Positions 51,670-62,053 are shown, numbered from the stretch's first letter. The stretch is 64,000 bases of DNA from Devosia sp. 2618 (GCF_040546815.1 NZ_JBEPOO010000001.1:1-64000); one strand, 5' to 3'. Numbers and translations are program-made. The notes: generated by a model not told the origin, from the sequence alone.

Positions 51670-52707
51670 CTATGTTTCGGTATTGCGCGGTGGTGCGGAG
51701 GAGCCGCGGAGCATGATTTGGGTTGGCAGCTTTGTAGTGGCGGGCGGTACCCAGCCATTGAGCGCCGCCACAATGTGATCCGCGGCCAACCGCCCGATCA
51801 TGGCTGCGGGCACGTTGACCGTGGTAAGCGGCGGATCGGTATGCGACGACATGTCCACATCGTCATATCCAGTCACCGAAACATCGCGGGGCACGCTGAG
51901 ACCCAATACTCGGCTCTCGGCCAAGGCGCCAATGGCGAAGGCGTCGGAGCTGCAGATCACGGCAGTGATCTCCGGCTCCATGGTCATCAACTTGCGGAAG
52001 GCTGTCCGTCCATTTGTCACCGAATATGGGACTTCTGCGATCCGGGTCGGCGCTAGCGCTATGCCCGCAATGTCAAACGCTGTCAGTAGTCCCTGCCGTC
52101 GCGCCCGCTGGCGGTCATTGTGCGGGGCTACATCGGTTATGATACCGAATTCGCGGTGTCCCAGATCGAGTAGCATTTGCAGCACTCTGTTCATCGCCTC
52201 GGCGTTGTCTATACCGACGGCCGGCACCGCAAATTGTGATTCGTTGACATACGTGGTGATGACGGGCACGTCATATTGACCTGCCAGAGAGACGGCGGCC
52301 GAGCTGACCATGTCACCGACCAGCACCAGGCCATCGACCCCGCGTTCAAGCAGCACCTTTATCTCTTCTAGCTCACGGTCCGAATCATATTCGGAATTGG
52401 CAATCAACAGTGTGTATCCATGCTCGCGCAAGCGCTGTTGCAACGCTGCGGTGCCATTGGCGAAAACTGTCATGCCTAGTGTGGGTATTACTGCGCCGAT
52501 GGTGCTGCTGCGTCCCAGGCTGAGCGCTCGAGCCACCGCATCTGGCGCGTAGCCGAGCTTGGTGATGGCTTTGCGTACCTTGGCCTGCAAATCGGGGCGA
52601 ACGATTCCCGGATGGTTCAGCACCCTCGACACGGTTGCCGGAGACACCCCGGCGGCGCGGGCAACATCGCTGAGTTTGGGTCGTTTATGGCTAGCGTTGT
52701 CCGTCAT
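51670..52707 (-). CDS. LacI-family transcriptional regulator
   Basis: Regulator of 345 residues from the ATG at 52707 (AGGAGG and GGAG upstream). The helix-turn-helix reads KLSDVARAAGVSPATVSRVLNHPGIV and the hinge helix is DAVARALSLGRSS. A sugar-binding-protein-like ligand domain follows (IGAVIPTLGMTVFANG, DGLVLVGDMV, SVTGYDDVDMSSHTDPPLTTV). It is probably the local regulator of the transporter-amidase operon, acting on the two palindromes at 50698 and 51501. The effector should be the imported compound or an intermediate. Confidence 0.9.
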   Translation of the reverse strand: MTDNASHKRPKLSDVARAAGVSPATVSRVLNHPGIVRPDLQAKVRKAITKLGYAPDAVARALSLGRSSTIGAVIPTLGMTVFANGTAALQQRLREHGYTLLIANSEYDSDRELEEIKVLLERGVDGLVLVGDMVSSAAVSLAGQYDVPVITTYVNESQFAVPAVGIDNAEAMNRVLQMLLDLGHREFGIITDVAPHNDRQRARRQGLLTAFDIAGIALAPTRIAEVPYSVTNGRTAFRKLMTMEPEITAVICSSDAFAIGALAESRVLGLSVPRDVSVTGYDDVDMSSHTDPPLTTVNVPAAMIGRLAADHIVAALNGWVPPATTKLPTQIMLRGSSAPPRNTET

Positions 52708-53882
52708 GGCGCTCCACCCTCCTAAAGAGGAACCCATAGTGTTGCGACAAAGCACGGTCTAGATAGCATCTCTATCTTGGTCTGTTCGGCCCCGCTATTT
52801 TCTGCTCTGCTGCAACTGACGCCTACTTCGGAAGAGCTGCCTTCTTCATCAAGCGCCCGGTTGACGAAATCCCAGCGGAGGAGGTGTTCGCTACCAACAC
52901 CAACACCAACACCAACAAGGTGAGGTAAACCCGTAACCATAAGTCACTGTTGCCTAACTTTCGACGTGCGGTGGCGACTTTGGGGCTCTTAGCTAATGAC
53001 CCGTCACCGCCCGAGCGAGTATGACCGTGGTCGATTATCCATCCCGCCAAATGGGGCAGAGGGTAAGATCCCCTTTTCGCGAAACCGGTAGCAATGGATG
53101 GCCGCATCACCGCCTGCCAACGCGGATCACTGCGTCTTGGCACAGGTGGTGCCCGAGAGCGCAATAGTGGCCTAACGGCTCAGCCGCCGTCGTCAGCTGC
53201 ATTGGCGCACCCGATGATAGCGCTCTCTGGGCCATCGCCATTTGTGGGGTGCCGTAACATCGCACAATAAACGCGGGCTGGATGGCGTCCAGATGCATAT
53301 GACCAACACGCCCATTCTGCCGGTCGAGGCGTTAGTCGAATACTGCGCTGGAGCGCCGTGGAAGGTCATGGGCTCGCCGCGGGCCTTGCGTCTCTGCGGC
53401 CACAATGGCGTTGGGAAAGTGCAAATGACCGCATTCCGATAAATGACGAAACGAGTGCTTTTAAAACGGCAGGGCAGAGTGAGCCCAGGATAAATATCGG
53501 AAGTGGTTACTGTTGGAGTGGGTGAATATCGCGCAGAGTCAAATTCTAAGTAAACTGGTTTTATTAACCCAGAAACAACTCGGAATTTTGATTCCGCAGC
53601 GGTGGAGAATTGTAATTTATTGATAGTTCATATTTTAGTCATTGCGGTGCACTAAATTGATAGGATTGGCTATTTTCTGTTGAGGGGGCGTTGTCTGAAA
53701 ATTCCTAGTCGCGGCCGACTTTTTCTGAACGGCCAATCAAAGTTTGCTCTATATTATCAGATTGCGCCGAGCACTGACCGAAAGGCTTAGCGTGTAGGCC
53801 GGACGACGACGTGGCGGCTGCTTAGTCAGATGCTAGCCTTTGTGGGTCGGGACATCCTGTTCTGGCCATGCGAGGTAATGCG
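52708..53882. other. Gene-poor stretch of about 1.1 kb
   Basis: No convincing gene on either strand. A tandem hexamer ACCAAC, four copies, lies at 52893-52916 inside a short frame that includes DAYFGRAAFF, possibly the tail of an old transposase. Frames at 53107-53405 on the minus strand look like decayed coding DNA. The part 53440-53780 is markedly more AT-rich than the rest of the window. This is probably the right edge of the accessory region. Confidence 0.5.
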
Positions 53883-54698
53883 ATGGATCTTCGCCCAATG
53901 CTCAGAGATTTGAGGCGCGCGGGGCAGACCGTGACCCGCAACCTGTTTCAGCGCCCCAATCTCTACGATTTGTCCACGGGCGAGCGCATCGGCGCGGCGT
54001 TCATGCATCCAAGCGATATGTGCGCAACTGACCGCATCATGCTCTACGCGCTCGTGCGTGGCCTGAGGCCGGAGCGTGTGCTGGAGATTGGGGTTCGATG
54101 GGGCGGCGGCGCGCGTATTATCGCAAGCGCGCTCGAGGACAACAGTTTTGGTGTGGCGGTGGGACTCGATCCGGATGGTGAGCCTTTCAGCATACCCGAC
54201 CGCCATCTGCATGGCCGTTATCGCAGGCTCAGTGGGTACTCGCCCCAGGATACCGGTGCGGCGATCGACCTGCTCGGTGGCGCCCCCGATTTCGTCCTGA
54301 TCGATGCGCTGCATACCCATGATGCGGCGCAGGCCGATTTTATGGGTGTGCTGACCTATATCGGCAACGACGCGCATATCCTCTTTCACGACGCCTACCA
54401 TCAGGGCATCGCGTCGGCCGTGCAGGGCGTGCTCGATGTAGATGATACACTCGTGGACATGGGTTTCATTACCCGCAATCCCGAGGTGGGATCGCCGGTG
54501 TCGTATCAGGGGCTAAGGCTTGTGCGTCGCGGTGGCGTCGATTTTCGCGCCCATATCAACCAGGCCTATTCGGACGCCGGGCAGGTGCCGCCCCCCATTC
54601 ATCCCGCCCTCCGAAACTATGACAGCTTCGCCAACCGAATTGGGATGGGCGCCGACCTCGCCGAGGTCGAGAAAGTGATGGCGGAAAGCGCAGAATAG
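53883..54698 (+). CDS. Class I SAM-dependent methyltransferase-like protein
   Basis: A 271-residue protein of the Methyltransf_24/CmcI type. The SAM-binding motif I reads VLEIGVRWGGGARIIA. An acidic residue after GLDPDGE would bind the ribose, and LIDALHTHDAAQADF with LFHDAYHQG are the metal- or substrate-side motifs of this branch. The ATG at 53883 has GAGG seven bases upstream; an ATG at 53868 has none. Relatives methylate sugars or small metabolites in polysaccharide or antibiotic clusters. An O-antigen-ligase-like gene lies 900 bases away, so cell-surface modification is one possibility. Confidence 0.75.
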   Translation: MDLRPMLRDLRRAGQTVTRNLFQRPNLYDLSTGERIGAAFMHPSDMCATDRIMLYALVRGLRPERVLEIGVRWGGGARIIASALEDNSFGVAVGLDPDGEPFSIPDRHLHGRYRRLSGYSPQDTGAAIDLLGGAPDFVLIDALHTHDAAQADFMGVLTYIGNDAHILFHDAYHQGIASAVQGVLDVDDTLVDMGFITRNPEVGSPVSYQGLRLVRRGGVDFRAHINQAYSDAGQVPPPIHPALRNYDSFANRIGMGADLAEVEKVMAESAE

Positions 54699-54848
54699 GG
54701 GCGATAGCGACGTGGTGATCCGGATGCGGCTTGCGCGCCGTTGACTTTGGGAGGTGGCGGCGGCAAAAGCCCTGCTCTCTTCCGTTCTCACCAAAATGCA
54801 GGCCGACATGTCGCGCTTTGACGCCATAGATCTGATGGGCGCTCGCTA

Positions 54849-55520
54849 ATGGCCGTTCCAAGCGCGGTCGCGGGCCTGCTGCGGCGGCCGGCGCGGATTG
54901 GCGACGAGGTCTATAGCGCGATGTTTGCGCGGATCATGTCGCTTGATATTCCGCCGGGCGCGCGGATATCGGTCGATGCCGAGGCGCGTCAATTAGGCGT
55001 GTCACAGACGCCGATCCGCGAGGCGCTGATGCGGCTCGAAAGCGAAGGGCTGGTGCGCAAGACGCATCTGGTCGGCTATAGCGCCGCGCCCCAGCTCACG
55101 GCGGTGCAGTTTGCCGAGCTTTACGAATTTCGCATGCACCTTGAGCCGTTTGCGGCGCGCAAATGCGCTGAGCTGATGCCCGAAGCCATCATCGAACAGC
55201 TTCGAACGCTGTGCGGCGAGATGGAAGATCTGCTGGAGCAGGACGGGCCGGATGCCTATGCCCAATTTGCTCGGCTCGACATGGTGTTTCATGACCAGAT
55301 CGCGGCGAGCGCTGGCAATGGGCTGCTGATGGATGCCTTGGCGCGCCTGCACACCCATGTGCATCTGTTTCGCCTTGTGTCCGAGCCCAAGGTGAACCGG
55401 GCGGCGCTGGATGAACATATGCGATTGATCGCGGCGATCAGCGCGCGCGATGCGGATGGTGCCGAGGCGGCCATGCGGGCCCATATCGGGCAATCGCAGG
55501 GACGATTTGCCGTGCGCTGA
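54849..55520 (+). CDS. GntR-family regulator, FadR/FCD subgroup (third in the window)
   Basis: A 223-residue regulator. The winged helix at about 18-80 has DIPPGARISVDAEARQLGVSQTPIREALMRLE. The FCD domain covers about 90-215, with the metal-type residues in YEFRMHLEPFAARKC, RLDMVFHDQIA and LDEHMRLIAAI. It lies outside the catabolic regions and the neighbouring genes do not suggest a target. The annotated ATG overlaps nothing. A frame upstream of it (54700-54848) shows no coding character. Confidence 0.85.
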   Translation: MAVPSAVAGLLRRPARIGDEVYSAMFARIMSLDIPPGARISVDAEARQLGVSQTPIREALMRLESEGLVRKTHLVGYSAAPQLTAVQFAELYEFRMHLEPFAARKCAELMPEAIIEQLRTLCGEMEDLLEQDGPDAYAQFARLDMVFHDQIAASAGNGLLMDALARLHTHVHLFRLVSEPKVNRAALDEHMRLIAAISARDADGAEAAMRAHIGQSQGRFAVR

Positions 55521-55615
55521 CCCTCCGCATCTCGGATTTTAGCGATTGCGAGAAGTAGACCACAGGCCATTTGCGGCCCTCGGTTGACGCGGGCAGGGCC
55601 CCGGTCCATTGAAGT

Positions 55616-56848
55616 ATGGAAGCAATTCCGGGGTGGCCTTTGGCTCGTATTCTTTTTCTGTTGGCATGGCTGGCCCTGGTTGTTGGGCTGGTGCTGCCAC
55701 CGATATTGCCGGAAGTCACCAATACGATCAGCGTCGTGTTGATGGTTCTGTCACTGGGGCTGCTGGCCGTCGCCGCATGGCGTAAGGAACCACTCGGTCA
55801 GACGGCCTATTGGGTGTCGCTGGTGGCCGGCCTGCTGCTGATGCTGGCGCTGATCCCGACGGCAAGATCACCTCTCGATGTGGTGCTGGTTCTAACGCTG
55901 GCGCCGCTCTGGCTGATATGGCCCTATTCGGTGCTGCTGCATCGCCTTGGCAATCGGCTGACGCCTCATCTGATTGGCCTGCTCGCTCTGGGGGGGACAG
56001 CGATCAGCACGGCTGTTTGCGCCTATGACTTTTTTGTCTTGGGCGCGCGCCGGGGCGGTGGGATTGTCCTTAACCCTGTCCATATGGGCGACGTTGCGCT
56101 CAGTCTTGGGTTTGTAGCGCTCGTGGGGTGCTTTGGTACGCTGCGGCTCCGCCCGCTGTACCTGCTCGGACCCGTGCTGGCACTGGTTTCGATCTGGCTG
56201 ACTGGATCGCGCGGTCCGCTTATGGCTTACGGAGCGCTGATCATCGTTGCGTTGACCTCGGTGGCGCTGACAATGTTACCGCTCCGCCACGCGCTATTTG
56301 TGGCACTTGGCGCTGCATTGATTTGCGTGACTGCGGCGGTGGTCGGGTTCTCTCTGGGCTGGTTCAACGAATTTCGTGGTATTGACCAGATTGGTACGTT
56401 TCTCGCCACTGGCAGGTTTACAGAAAGCTCGATTAATCGACGTCTGGGTATGTACATTTCTTCCTGGAATGCCTTTCTGGCTTCGCCGATCTATGGGCAC
56501 GGATTCTTCGACTTCGTAGGTGCGGCTATCCGGTACGCACCTGAAGGCGTGAAATTTCCGCACTATGACCACCTCCATGCCGACCTCGCCAACTTCATGG
56601 CGATCGGTGGGCTGATGGGCTTGGCCTGCTACGGGTTGATGCTGGCAGCGCCGATTGTTGGAGCGCTTTCTGTGCGGGGGCCGCATCGTTCGGCTGCACT
56701 CTATCTGGCGGCAACTGTTTCAGTTGGCTATGCGGTTGCGGGGCTGACCAATGCGACGTTCGGCATTTTGGTGCTGACGGTGCTTTATGCGGTGGTGACG
56801 GCGCTGATCCTGGCGCTGGACCAACGCCCGGTGACTGACCGTACTTAG
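55616..56848 (+). CDS. O-antigen ligase/polymerase-like membrane protein
   Basis: A 410-residue protein with about eleven spans and a large periplasmic loop. The Wzy_C/WaaL signature region lies around IWLTGSRGPLMAYGALII, where the TGSRG stretch is characteristic. The loop contains YGHGFFDFVG and HYDHLHADLANFMAIGG, whose His residues are likely catalytic. It would join an O-antigen or exopolysaccharide unit to a lipid or polymer in the periplasm. No other polysaccharide genes are adjacent. It ends ten bases before the convergent sdaA gene. Confidence 0.82.
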   Translation: MEAIPGWPLARILFLLAWLALVVGLVLPPILPEVTNTISVVLMVLSLGLLAVAAWRKEPLGQTAYWVSLVAGLLLMLALIPTARSPLDVVLVLTLAPLWLIWPYSVLLHRLGNRLTPHLIGLLALGGTAISTAVCAYDFFVLGARRGGGIVLNPVHMGDVALSLGFVALVGCFGTLRLRPLYLLGPVLALVSIWLTGSRGPLMAYGALIIVALTSVALTMLPLRHALFVALGAALICVTAAVVGFSLGWFNEFRGIDQIGTFLATGRFTESSINRRLGMYISSWNAFLASPIYGHGFFDFVGAAIRYAPEGVKFPHYDHLHADLANFMAIGGLMGLACYGLMLAAPIVGALSVRGPHRSAALYLAATVSVGYAVAGLTNATFGILVLTVLYAVVTALILALDQRPVTDRT

Positions 56849-56858
56849 TCTTTCTCTC

Positions 56859-58253
56859 TCAGCAGGCGACGACGTTGACGGCGAGGCCCGCAAGGCTGGT
56901 TTCCTTGTAGCGGTGGCTCATGTCCATGCCGGTCTGGCGCATGGTTTCGATACAGGCGTCGAGCGGAACCGCGTGGGTACCGTCACCCTTTAGGGCGAGC
57001 GAGGCCGCGGTGACGGCTTTGACCGCGCCAAAGGCGTTGCGTTCGATGCAAGGGATTTGGACGAGGCCGGCAACGGGGTCACAGGTCATGCCGAGATGGT
57101 GTTCCAGCGCGATTTCTGCGGCGTTTTCGACTTGGGCCGGTGTGCCGCCCATGATGGCGCAGAGGCCTGCGGCGGCCATGGCCGAGGCCGAGCCGACTTC
57201 GCCCTGACAACCCACTTCGGCACCAGAGATCGAGGCATTGTGCTTGATGATGCCGCCGACAGCGGCGGCGGTCAGCAGATAGTCGCGTACCGCTTGCGGG
57301 CCGGCAGCGGCGTTGAATTTGAGGAAATAGCGCATCACTGATGGGATGACGCCGGCCGCGCCATTGGTTGGCGCGGTGACGACGCGGCCGCCGCCAGCGT
57401 TTTCTTCGTTGACGGCCATGGCGTAAAGGCTCAGCCAATCATTGGCCATCAGCGGCGTCATCTCGTTGCGCTGCCATTGCGCGTCGAGTTGGCGGTGGAT
57501 GTCGTGGGCGCGACGTTTGACGTTGAGGCCGCCGGGCATGATGCCATCCTGGCTGATGCCGCGATCGATGCAGGTCGTCATGACACCCCAGATTTCGTCG
57601 ATGCCGCGATCGAGCGCAACGCGATTGCGCGTGGCTTCTTCGTTGGCGCGCTTCATTCCAGCAATGGAAAGGCCCGATGCTGTGGCCATGGCAAGCATGT
57701 CCTTGGCGTTGGCGAAGGGATAGGGCACGTCGGCCTGGCTGGGTGAGGCGGTCTTGAGCGCCTCAAGTTCTTCGGCGCTGACGACGAAGCCACCGCCGAT
57801 GGAATAGTAGGCGCGGCGCAACAGCAATTGCCCATCGGTGTCGTAGACGGCGAACTGCAGACCATTGGGATGGCCGGGCAGGGCGTTGCGTTTGTCAAAC
57901 ACCAGATCGACCGCCGGGCGGAAGCGATAGACGGGGTGGCCGGGCGGATGAACCTGACCGCTGGCCTCGACGGCTGCGACCATGGCGTCCATCGCATCGG
58001 GATCAATGGTCTTGGGGTCTTCGCCGCACAGGCCGAGGATGACGGCGCGGCCGCTGCCGTGGCCGATGCCGGTAAAGGCGAGCGAACCGTGCAGGCTGGC
58101 CGTAATAGCGGCCGGGCGAGCGCTCGCGGCGCGCGGCCAGTGATCGGCGCGCAACTCATCGAGAAAGCGTTTGGCAGCGGTCATCGGCCCCATTGTGTGG
58201 GAGCTGGATGGCCCGATGCCGATCTTGAACACATCGAAAATGGACAGAAACAT
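56859..58253 (-). CDS. sdaA: L-serine ammonia-lyase, single-chain [4Fe-4S] type
   Basis: Cytosolic enzyme converting L-serine to pyruvate and ammonia. The 464-residue protein starts [23 protein letters not shown], the hallmark of the beta domain. The alpha part holds the Cys residues expected to ligate the cluster, in [25 protein letters not shown] and [12 protein letters not shown]. The [15 protein letters not shown] stretch is the active-site loop. An ATG at 58253 is chosen because it gives the family N-terminus; an ATG at 58268 adds five residues. It is divergent from a carboxylesterase gene with a 164-base gap. Confidence 0.93.
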   Translation of the reverse strand: MFLSIFDVFKIGIGPSSSHTMGPMTAAKRFLDELRADHWPRAASARPAAITASLHGSLAFTGIGHGSGRAVILGLCGEDPKTIDPDAMDAMVAAVEASGQVHPPGHPVYRFRPAVDLVFDKRNALPGHPNGLQFAVYDTDGQLLLRRAYYSIGGGFVVSAEELEALKTASPSQADVPYPFANAKDMLAMATASGLSIAGMKRANEEATRNRVALDRGIDEIWGVMTTCIDRGISQDGIMPGGLNVKRRAHDIHRQLDAQWQRNEMTPLMANDWLSLYAMAVNEENAGGGRVVTAPTNGAAGVIPSVMRYFLKFNAAAGPQAVRDYLLTAAAVGGIIKHNASISGAEVGCQGEVGSASAMAAAGLCAIMGGTPAQVENAAEIALEHHLGMTCDPVAGLVQIPCIERNAFGAVKAVTAASLALKGDGTHAVPLDACIETMRQTGMDMSHRYKETSLAGLAVNVVAC

Positions 58254-58417
58254 AAGGCCATTGTGCATGAATGCGGCGCGAACGCAAAGCTGGGTGTGTT
58301 CACGGGTCGCGGAGCCCGATCGTTTCGTTTTGTGTAACAGTGCGTGGCGGCGTTGGTGGTTGCGTTGAACGAGGTGTCGGCCGATATGTCGGCCAGGATC
58401 GAGTCTGGGAGACAGGA

Positions 58418-59035
58418 ATGACAGATTATCACTACCGCGAAGGACTGGGTACGGATGCGACTTCGCCGCTGTTTGTGGTGTTTCACGGCACGGGTGGTGA
58501 TGAAAACCAATTCTTTGATCTGGCGTCGCAGGTTTTGCCGGGTGCCCGGGTCGTGGCGCCGCGCGGCAATGTGAGCGAAGGCGGGGCGCTGCGCTATTTC
58601 CGGCGTACGGCTGAAGGCGTCTATGACATGGACGATCTGCGGCTGCGCACCGGGCAGATGATCGATTTCGTGCGCGCCCGCAAAGCTGAGGGTGAGGCCG
58701 ATCAGGTGGTTGGGCTTGGCTATTCCAACGGCGCAAATATCCTGGCGGCGGTGCAATTTGCGGCGCCCGAGTTGTTCGACGCCACGGTCTTGATGCATCC
58801 CCTGATCCCGTTCACGCCGCCAAAGCTTGATCTGACGGGCAAGCGTGTGTTGATCACCGCGGGGCAGCGCGATCCGATCTGCCCGCCAGCCACGACGCAG
58901 GCGTTGAATGATTTCTATGCAGCCAATGGCGCGGACACCTCGCTATTCTGGCACCCCGGTGGGCATGAGCTGCGGCAGGAAGAGTTGCTCGAAGTGCAGC
59001 TGTTTCTGGCGCGTGGTACGCTGGCACTCGGCTAG
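58418..59035 (+). CDS. Carboxylesterase/phospholipase-type alpha/beta hydrolase
   Basis: A 205-residue cytosolic serine hydrolase of the YpfH/Abhydrolase_2 family. It has VVFHGTGGDENQFFDLA at the oxyanion hole, the nucleophile Ser in GLGYSNGANILA, the Asp of GQRDPICPP and the His of HPGGHELRQEE. The ATG at 58418 has GGGAGACAGGA directly before it. Relatives hydrolyse acyl esters of small molecules or glycerophospholipids, and some act on hydroquinone-type substrates. The physiological substrate is not evident. Confidence 0.87.
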   Translation: MTDYHYREGLGTDATSPLFVVFHGTGGDENQFFDLASQVLPGARVVAPRGNVSEGGALRYFRRTAEGVYDMDDLRLRTGQMIDFVRARKAEGEADQVVGLGYSNGANILAAVQFAAPELFDATVLMHPLIPFTPPKLDLTGKRVLITAGQRDPICPPATTQALNDFYAANGADTSLFWHPGGHELRQEELLEVQLFLARGTLALG

Positions 59036-59191
59036 GTTTCTCGGTCCAAGCCGAAGCAATCTGTTAACCAATCATAGAGGGGTGGTGGTCAACACTGCGC
59101 GCGCAAAGGCCTTCACGGGCCAAGTGGTGTTGGGGGCACGCGCAAAATCACAGGGCTCGGTACAAAAATCGCCGGTAGCCTGCGGCTGCGT

Positions 59192-60901
59192 GTGCTCATA
59201 ATGGTGCTGCTGGGCTTTGTTGCCGTGGCGATACCGGCCTATGCCGCTTTCAACTGGATCGTCGCTTCGACAGTGGTGCAACTAGGCACGCTGTTTGCCG
59301 AAAAACAAATCCTCTATGACCGCTATCGTGGGCTCGAAGCATTGATGCGCGAGGTCTCGTTGGCGGAAACGCTGGCGGGTTCGCAGTCGATCCGCGACTG
59401 GGCGCGGGATGAGACCGATCCGTCTGCCAAGGCGCGGGGCGTGGCCGAGCTTGAGCATTTCAGGCGCTCATTTGCCGATCACAGCTATTTCTTCGTGATC
59501 GGCGCCTCGGGGAATTACTATTTCAACGACGCCGCCAACTCCTATGCCGGCAACCAGTTTCGCTACACGGTGAGTGCGGATAACCCGCGCGACGCCTGGT
59601 ATTATTCGACCGTGGGGCTTGGCTCGGGCTGTCATCTTAACGTCGACAATGACGCCAATCTGCGGGTGACCAAAGTCTGGATGAACTGTGTCATCCGCGA
59701 GGGCCGACAGGTTCTGGGCGTGTTGGGCACCGGTATCGACCTGACCAATTTCATTCAGGAAGTGGTCAATGTCCCACAGGTCGGCGTGACGTCGATGTTC
59801 GTCGACCGGCAGGGCGCCGTGCAGGCGCATCGCGATCCGGATATGGTGGATCTGCGCAGCCTGACCAAGGAGATGAGCGCCAAGCGCACGGTGTTTTCGA
59901 TGGTCGACAAGCCGGTGGATCAGGCAGCTTTGCGCCAATTGATGGAGCAGGTGTCGTCCGGCCAAGCCAATGCGATGTCTAAGTTCATGACGATTGGCGG
60001 CAAGGAAACGCTGGTCGGCGTCGGGTATCTGGACAAGCTCGGTTGGTACAATGTCACGCTGATGGATATTGACGCCATCATCGATAAGCGCCTGTTCGTG
60101 CCCATCGGGCTGCTGCTGGCGGCGGTGATGGGGATGGTGGCGACTGTGTTGGTGCTGGGGTTCAAGCGGCAGGTGCTGGATCGCCTGAACCGGCTGGAGC
60201 GGGTGGTCGACAGTGCGCGGCGCGGCGATTTTGCTCCGGCGCTGTCACTCGATAGTCGTCGTGGCGATGAGGTTGATCGGCTGTCGGTGGCTTTCACCGA
60301 AATGGCCGCGACTGTGAGTGACAATACCAGATTGCTGGAAGATCGGGTGCGCGAGCGCACCGAAGAGCTTGAGCGGCTGGCATTTCGCGATGGGCAGACC
60401 GGAATTGCCAACCGGCGCGGGTTTATCGCGGCCTTCGAGGCGGCGCGGCCGGAGCAGCAGCATGGGCTGTTGCTGGTCGATATCGATCACTTCAAGGCCA
60501 TCAACGATACGTTCGGCCATGCCGGTGGCGATGCGGTGATCATCGAGGTGGCTCGACGGATAGGTGAGGTCGTCGATGGCAAAAGTGTGTGCGCACGGTG
60601 GGGTGGCGACGAGTTCATCGTGCTGCTGAGCGATAGCTCGCCGCATCTGTTGCGGGCGGCGGCCTATGGGGTGATCGCGGCGGTGAGCGGGCAGCCGGTG
60701 ACCATGCCGGACGGTCGGAAGGCCACGGTGACAGTCAGTGCCGGCGCGTGCCTGATCGAGCATGGTGATAGTATCGAAATGGCCACAGAAATGGCCGATG
60801 CAGCGCTCTATATGGCCAAGGATGATGGGCGCAATCGGGTCCATATTCTTGATCCGGTGCTATCGCCGAAGCCGCCGGGCCGTGTTGCATCAAGGGCTTA
60901 A
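59192..60901 (+). CDS. Membrane-bound diguanylate cyclase with Cache-type sensor
   Basis: A 569-residue protein making c-di-GMP. A first span lies at the N-terminus, a Cache-like periplasmic domain covers about 40-290 (YFFVIGASGNYYFND, WYYSTVGLGSG) and a second span is near 300-325. A HAMP segment and a GGDEF domain at about 395-560 follow. The catalytic WGGDEF is intact and the substrate region reads VDIDHFKAINDTFGHAGGD. The inhibitory RxxD site upstream of GGDEF is absent, so product inhibition by that route is not expected. The start is a GTG at 59192; no other start lies between it and the upstream stop. With the EAL protein encoded at 6092 it forms both ends of c-di-GMP turnover in the window. 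Confidence 0.88.
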   Translation: MLIMVLLGFVAVAIPAYAAFNWIVASTVVQLGTLFAEKQILYDRYRGLEALMREVSLAETLAGSQSIRDWARDETDPSAKARGVAELEHFRRSFADHSYFFVIGASGNYYFNDAANSYAGNQFRYTVSADNPRDAWYYSTVGLGSGCHLNVDNDANLRVTKVWMNCVIREGRQVLGVLGTGIDLTNFIQEVVNVPQVGVTSMFVDRQGAVQAHRDPDMVDLRSLTKEMSAKRTVFSMVDKPVDQAALRQLMEQVSSGQANAMSKFMTIGGKETLVGVGYLDKLGWYNVTLMDIDAIIDKRLFVPIGLLLAAVMGMVATVLVLGFKRQVLDRLNRLERVVDSARRGDFAPALSLDSRRGDEVDRLSVAFTEMAATVSDNTRLLEDRVRERTEELERLAFRDGQTGIANRRGFIAAFEAARPEQQHGLLLVDIDHFKAINDTFGHAGGDAVIIEVARRIGEVVDGKSVCARWGGDEFIVLLSDSSPHLLRAAAYGVIAAVSGQPVTMPDGRKATVTVSAGACLIEHGDSIEMATEMADAALYMAKDDGRNRVHILDPVLSPKPPGRVASRA

Positions 60902-61012
60902 GGCCAAAATACTTGCGTTTGCCGAAATGTCGCCATCTCGCCTGACTAGGCGGTGTTGACGCTGCCGTTTTGAACTGCCAGCGTTCTGTTTTCATATTCC
61001 AGGGACGACCTA

Positions 61013-62053
61013 ATGCTTGTGTCGCGCATTCTTGCACCGGCTTTTCTGCTCGGGCTTTTCATCGTTCCGGCTTCGGCTGCCAGTTTTGATTGCAGCAAGG
61101 CCGGCACGCCGTTCGAGCATGCCATCTGCGATTTTGGTGACTTGTCCCTCGCCGATGGTGTGCTGGCCAAGACGTTCGCGACGGCCATTGGGGGGCTGTC
61201 CAAGGATGCCGAGGCTGCCATGCGCACGGATCAGCGCAACTGGCTGAGCTATGTGCAGCGTGTTTGCACCGATGATGCCAAGCCCATGACCACGCGCCGC
61301 TATGACGAGAAGGGCGGCGTGTGCCTCGTTGAAAAATTCGAAGCGCGCAGCAAGGCGCTTGAGGCCAGCCGGATGCTGGGTGGGCATCGGTTCTTTGTGC
61401 AGTCGGCTTACAATGCCTTGCCCGATCCCAATGAAGTCGATGATCCGCAATCCTATTGGAAAGTGGCGGGACGCGAAGCGATCTTTCCCCAGCTCGATGG
61501 CGACGATCCGCTGGCCAAGGATTTCAACGCCTTTGTTCTGGCCAATGCTGGCCAGCAGATGCTCGACGCCGTCGCGGCCGAGCCAGATGAGTTCAATGCA
61601 TCGAGCGACAGCCAATCGACGGTGTTTGTCAAAGACGTTGCCGGGGCGAACCGCATTTCGCTGCAGTACAACTCATTCGCCTATTTCCACGGTGCGGCGC
61701 ATGGCGAGTGGGGCATCAGCTACCTGCACTATCTCGTGCCCGAGAATCGCGAAGTGGTCGCAAGCGACGTGTTTGCTGGTGACGCCTGGGAAAAGACGCT
61801 GACCGACTTCGCCTGGGAGCAACTGCAAGCCGATCATGCCGACTGGCTGCAGGTCGATGACTCCAAGGACATTGCCAACATCGTGGTCGATCCGAGCCGC
61901 TGGAGCTTTGACAATGATTATGGGCTGACCATCCAGTTCCAGCCCTATGAAGTGGCGCCCTATGCCTATGGCGCCCCGACCATCATCGTGCCCTGGGAAA
62001 AGCTCGATGACGTCGCTGCCAAGGGACGGGATCAGGTGCGCTACGGCTTCTGA
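61013..62053 (+). CDS. Secreted protein with LprI-like and DUF3298/RsiV domains
   Basis: A 346-residue protein with a signal peptide cleaved near ASAASF. The N-terminal segment about 20-100 has the Cys pattern and FDCSKAGTPFEHAICDFGDLS typical of LprI-like lysozyme-inhibitor domains. The rest resembles RsiV/DUF3298: FAYFHGAAHGEWG and the closing FQPYEVAPYAYGAPTIIVPW. The combination suggests a periplasmic protein that binds lysozyme or another cell-wall ligand. No sigma factor gene is adjacent, so it is not clearly an anti-sigma factor. Its stop codon directly abuts the convergent GNAT gene. Confidence 0.8.
   Translation: MLVSRILAPAFLLGLFIVPASAASFDCSKAGTPFEHAICDFGDLSLADGVLAKTFATAIGGLSKDAEAAMRTDQRNWLSYVQRVCTDDAKPMTTRRYDEKGGVCLVEKFEARSKALEASRMLGGHRFFVQSAYNALPDPNEVDDPQSYWKVAGREAIFPQLDGDDPLAKDFNAFVLANAGQQMLDAVAAEPDEFNASSDSQSTVFVKDVAGANRISLQYNSFAYFHGAAHGEWGISYLHYLVPENREVVASDVFAGDAWEKTLTDFAWEQLQADHADWLQVDDSKDIANIVVDPSRWSFDNDYGLTIQFQPYEVAPYAYGAPTIIVPWEKLDDVAAKGRDQVRYGF

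Noticed and set aside
53107..53442. Short open frames on both strands with some peptide regularity
   Set aside because: They are interrupted and overlap each other, and I recognise no family. They are better described as decayed DNA.
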